Shown: positions 6,354-6,822 of the stretch, in pieces
Layout of the letters: every line of letters begins with the position of its first letter
How positions within the stretch are numbered: position 1 is the first letter of the stretch
Source: Caldilineales bacterium
Lineage (GTDB): Bacteria; Chloroflexota; Anaerolineae; JAAEKA01
Direction: 5' to 3'
Assembly (NCBI GenBank): GCA_021463315.1
Contig: JAJTXO010000209.1
Span: forward strand, 1 to 6,822
DNA length: 6,822 bases
Notes under the pieces: model-generated
The model's database searches: none
The model's input: only the letters and a program-made list of their open reading frames with translations
What the model was told of the DNA's origin: nothing
Made by a program: the position numbers and the translations under genes

Positions 6354-6704
6354 CTACGGAGTGCCGGGCAGCGCCAGGCGGCGCAGCCCCACCGCCTGCG
6401 CCCCGCGCGGCGACGGCTCGACCGCGTACTCCACCAGCTCCCCCTCGTGCAGCGGCAACGTCTCCCCCGCGGCCAGCGCGCGACGATGGAAGAAAAGCTC
6501 CACGCCGTCAGGCTGGGTGATGAAACCCCACTGCTTGCGCAGGCTGTAGAACTTCACCAGCCCGCGGCGGCGGCCCTCGGCCGGCAGCAGACGGCGGCAG
6601 GCCGGGCAGTGGAGGGGCGGCCCCGCGTCGTCCTGCTGCTCGGCGGGCGTCCAGAGAAACCGGGTCTGACAACTGGCGCAGGACAGGTAGCGGTCTTGGC
6701 GCAT
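6354..6704 (-). CDS. Zinc-ribbon / cold-shock-domain protein
   Basis: A 116-residue protein joining an N-terminal zinc ribbon to a cold-shock domain. The ribbon has Cys9-x2-Cys12 and Cys33-x2-Cys36, with the YLSCASCQTRFLW pattern of the probable zinc-ribbon family found in short bacterial proteins. Residues about 46-112 form the cold-shock domain: RGLVKFYSLRKQWGFI contains the RNP1-like motif (K57-Q-W-G-F-I62), and VELFFH (68-73) is RNP2-like. Such domains bind single-stranded RNA or DNA, so a role as RNA chaperone or nucleic-acid binder is likely. The ATG at 6704 is backed by the strong GGAGG before it. The gene is convergent with the protease operon and divergent from tRNA-Cys, so it is probably a separate unit. 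I see no convincing promoter for it in the 62 bases before the tRNA. Confidence 0.9.
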   Translation of the reverse strand: MRQDRYLSCASCQTRFLWTPAEQQDDAGPPLHCPACRRLLPAEGRRRGLVKFYSLRKQWGFITQPDGVELFFHRRALAAGETLPLHEGELVEYAVEPSPRGAQAVGLRRLALPGTP

Positions 6705-6709
6705 AACAA

Positions 6710-6714
6710 CCTCC
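6710..6714 (-). promoter_or_regulatory. Ribosome binding site of the cold-shock gene
   Basis: On the - strand GGAGG is followed by TTGTT and then the ATG at 6704, a strong Shine-Dalgarno with 5-base spacing. It fixes the start codon of the zinc-ribbon/cold-shock gene and supports it over the longer overlapping frames on this strand. Confidence 0.8.
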
Positions 6715-6725
6715 GTAGAACAACT

Positions 6726-6754
6726 TTGACAAGAAGCCCCTTGCCGGGTACAAT
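6726..6754 (+). promoter_or_regulatory. Promoter of tRNA-Cys
   Basis: TTGACA (6726-6731), a 17-base spacer, and TACAAT (6749-6754) match the sigma70 consensus at eleven of twelve positions. Transcription would begin near 6761, about 6 bases before the mature tRNA 5' end at 6767. That fits a stable-RNA gene with a very short 5' leader. Confidence 0.8.
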
Positions 6755-6766
6755 GCGGCCAGTGAT

Positions 6767-6822
6767 GGCGACGTGGCCAAGTGGCAAGGCAAGGGTCTGC
6801 AAAACCCTGATCGCCGGTTCAA
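6767..6822 (+). tRNA. tRNA-Cys (anticodon GCA), cut by the window end
   Basis: The 5' acceptor strand GGCGACG (6767-6773), T8, the D arm (6776-6790), the anticodon stem AGGGT/ACCCT (6792-6796 and 6804-6808) and the T-stem strand GCCGG (6813-6817) with TTCAA are all in place. The seven-base anticodon loop CTGCAAA puts GCA at 6799-6801, which reads cysteine codons. The window stops in the T loop, so the 3' T strand, 3' acceptor strand and any encoded CCA are not visible. Confidence 0.95.

Noticed and set aside
6325..6549. + strand open frame (74 residues) over the cold-shock gene
   Set aside because: It lies opposite a well-supported - strand gene with zinc and RNP motifs and a strong Shine-Dalgarno; it has no ribosome site or domain of its own.

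Overview
The window reads as GC-rich bacterial chromosome. The best guess is Chloroflexota (Anaerolineae or Caldilineales type). That guess rests on the Thr/Pro-rich 'TPTNTPSP' linker after the lipobox, a cold-shock protein fused to a zinc ribbon, and a divergent lipoprotein subtilase; it comes from pattern memory, not a search.

Layout. Bases 1-50 are a strong imperfect hairpin repeat, apparently a REP-like intergenic element. Bases 51-227 are a non-coding leader with a candidate sigma70-type promoter (TTGACA-17-TAACAT, 146-174). A tight four-gene + strand operon then runs from 228 to 6318: a small ECF-like sigma factor; a soluble anti-sigma factor with two zinc-binding (ZAS-like) units and a beta-rich C-terminus; a 961-residue TPR-CHAT protein with an intact caspase-like His/Cys dyad; and an exported lipoprotein serine protease of the subtilase (S8) family. 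The intergenic gaps are 47, 4 and 25 bases. Convergent to it on the - strand is a zinc-ribbon/cold-shock-domain protein (6354-6704). The window ends inside a + strand tRNA-Cys(GCA) gene preceded by a near-consensus promoter (TTGACA-17-TACAAT).

How the genes may work together. Sigma and anti-sigma form a regulatory switch. The adjacent TPR-CHAT protein has the architecture of a sensor (about ten TPR units) joined to a cytosolic cysteine protease. The subtilase would act outside the membrane. The most interesting possibility is that the CHAT protease cleaves the soluble anti-sigma factor and frees the sigma factor. That would resemble the Csx29 (TPR-CHAT) / Csx30 / RpoE logic of type III-E CRISPR, but with no CRISPR components in this window. 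This is inference from gene order and domain content; none of it is shown directly.
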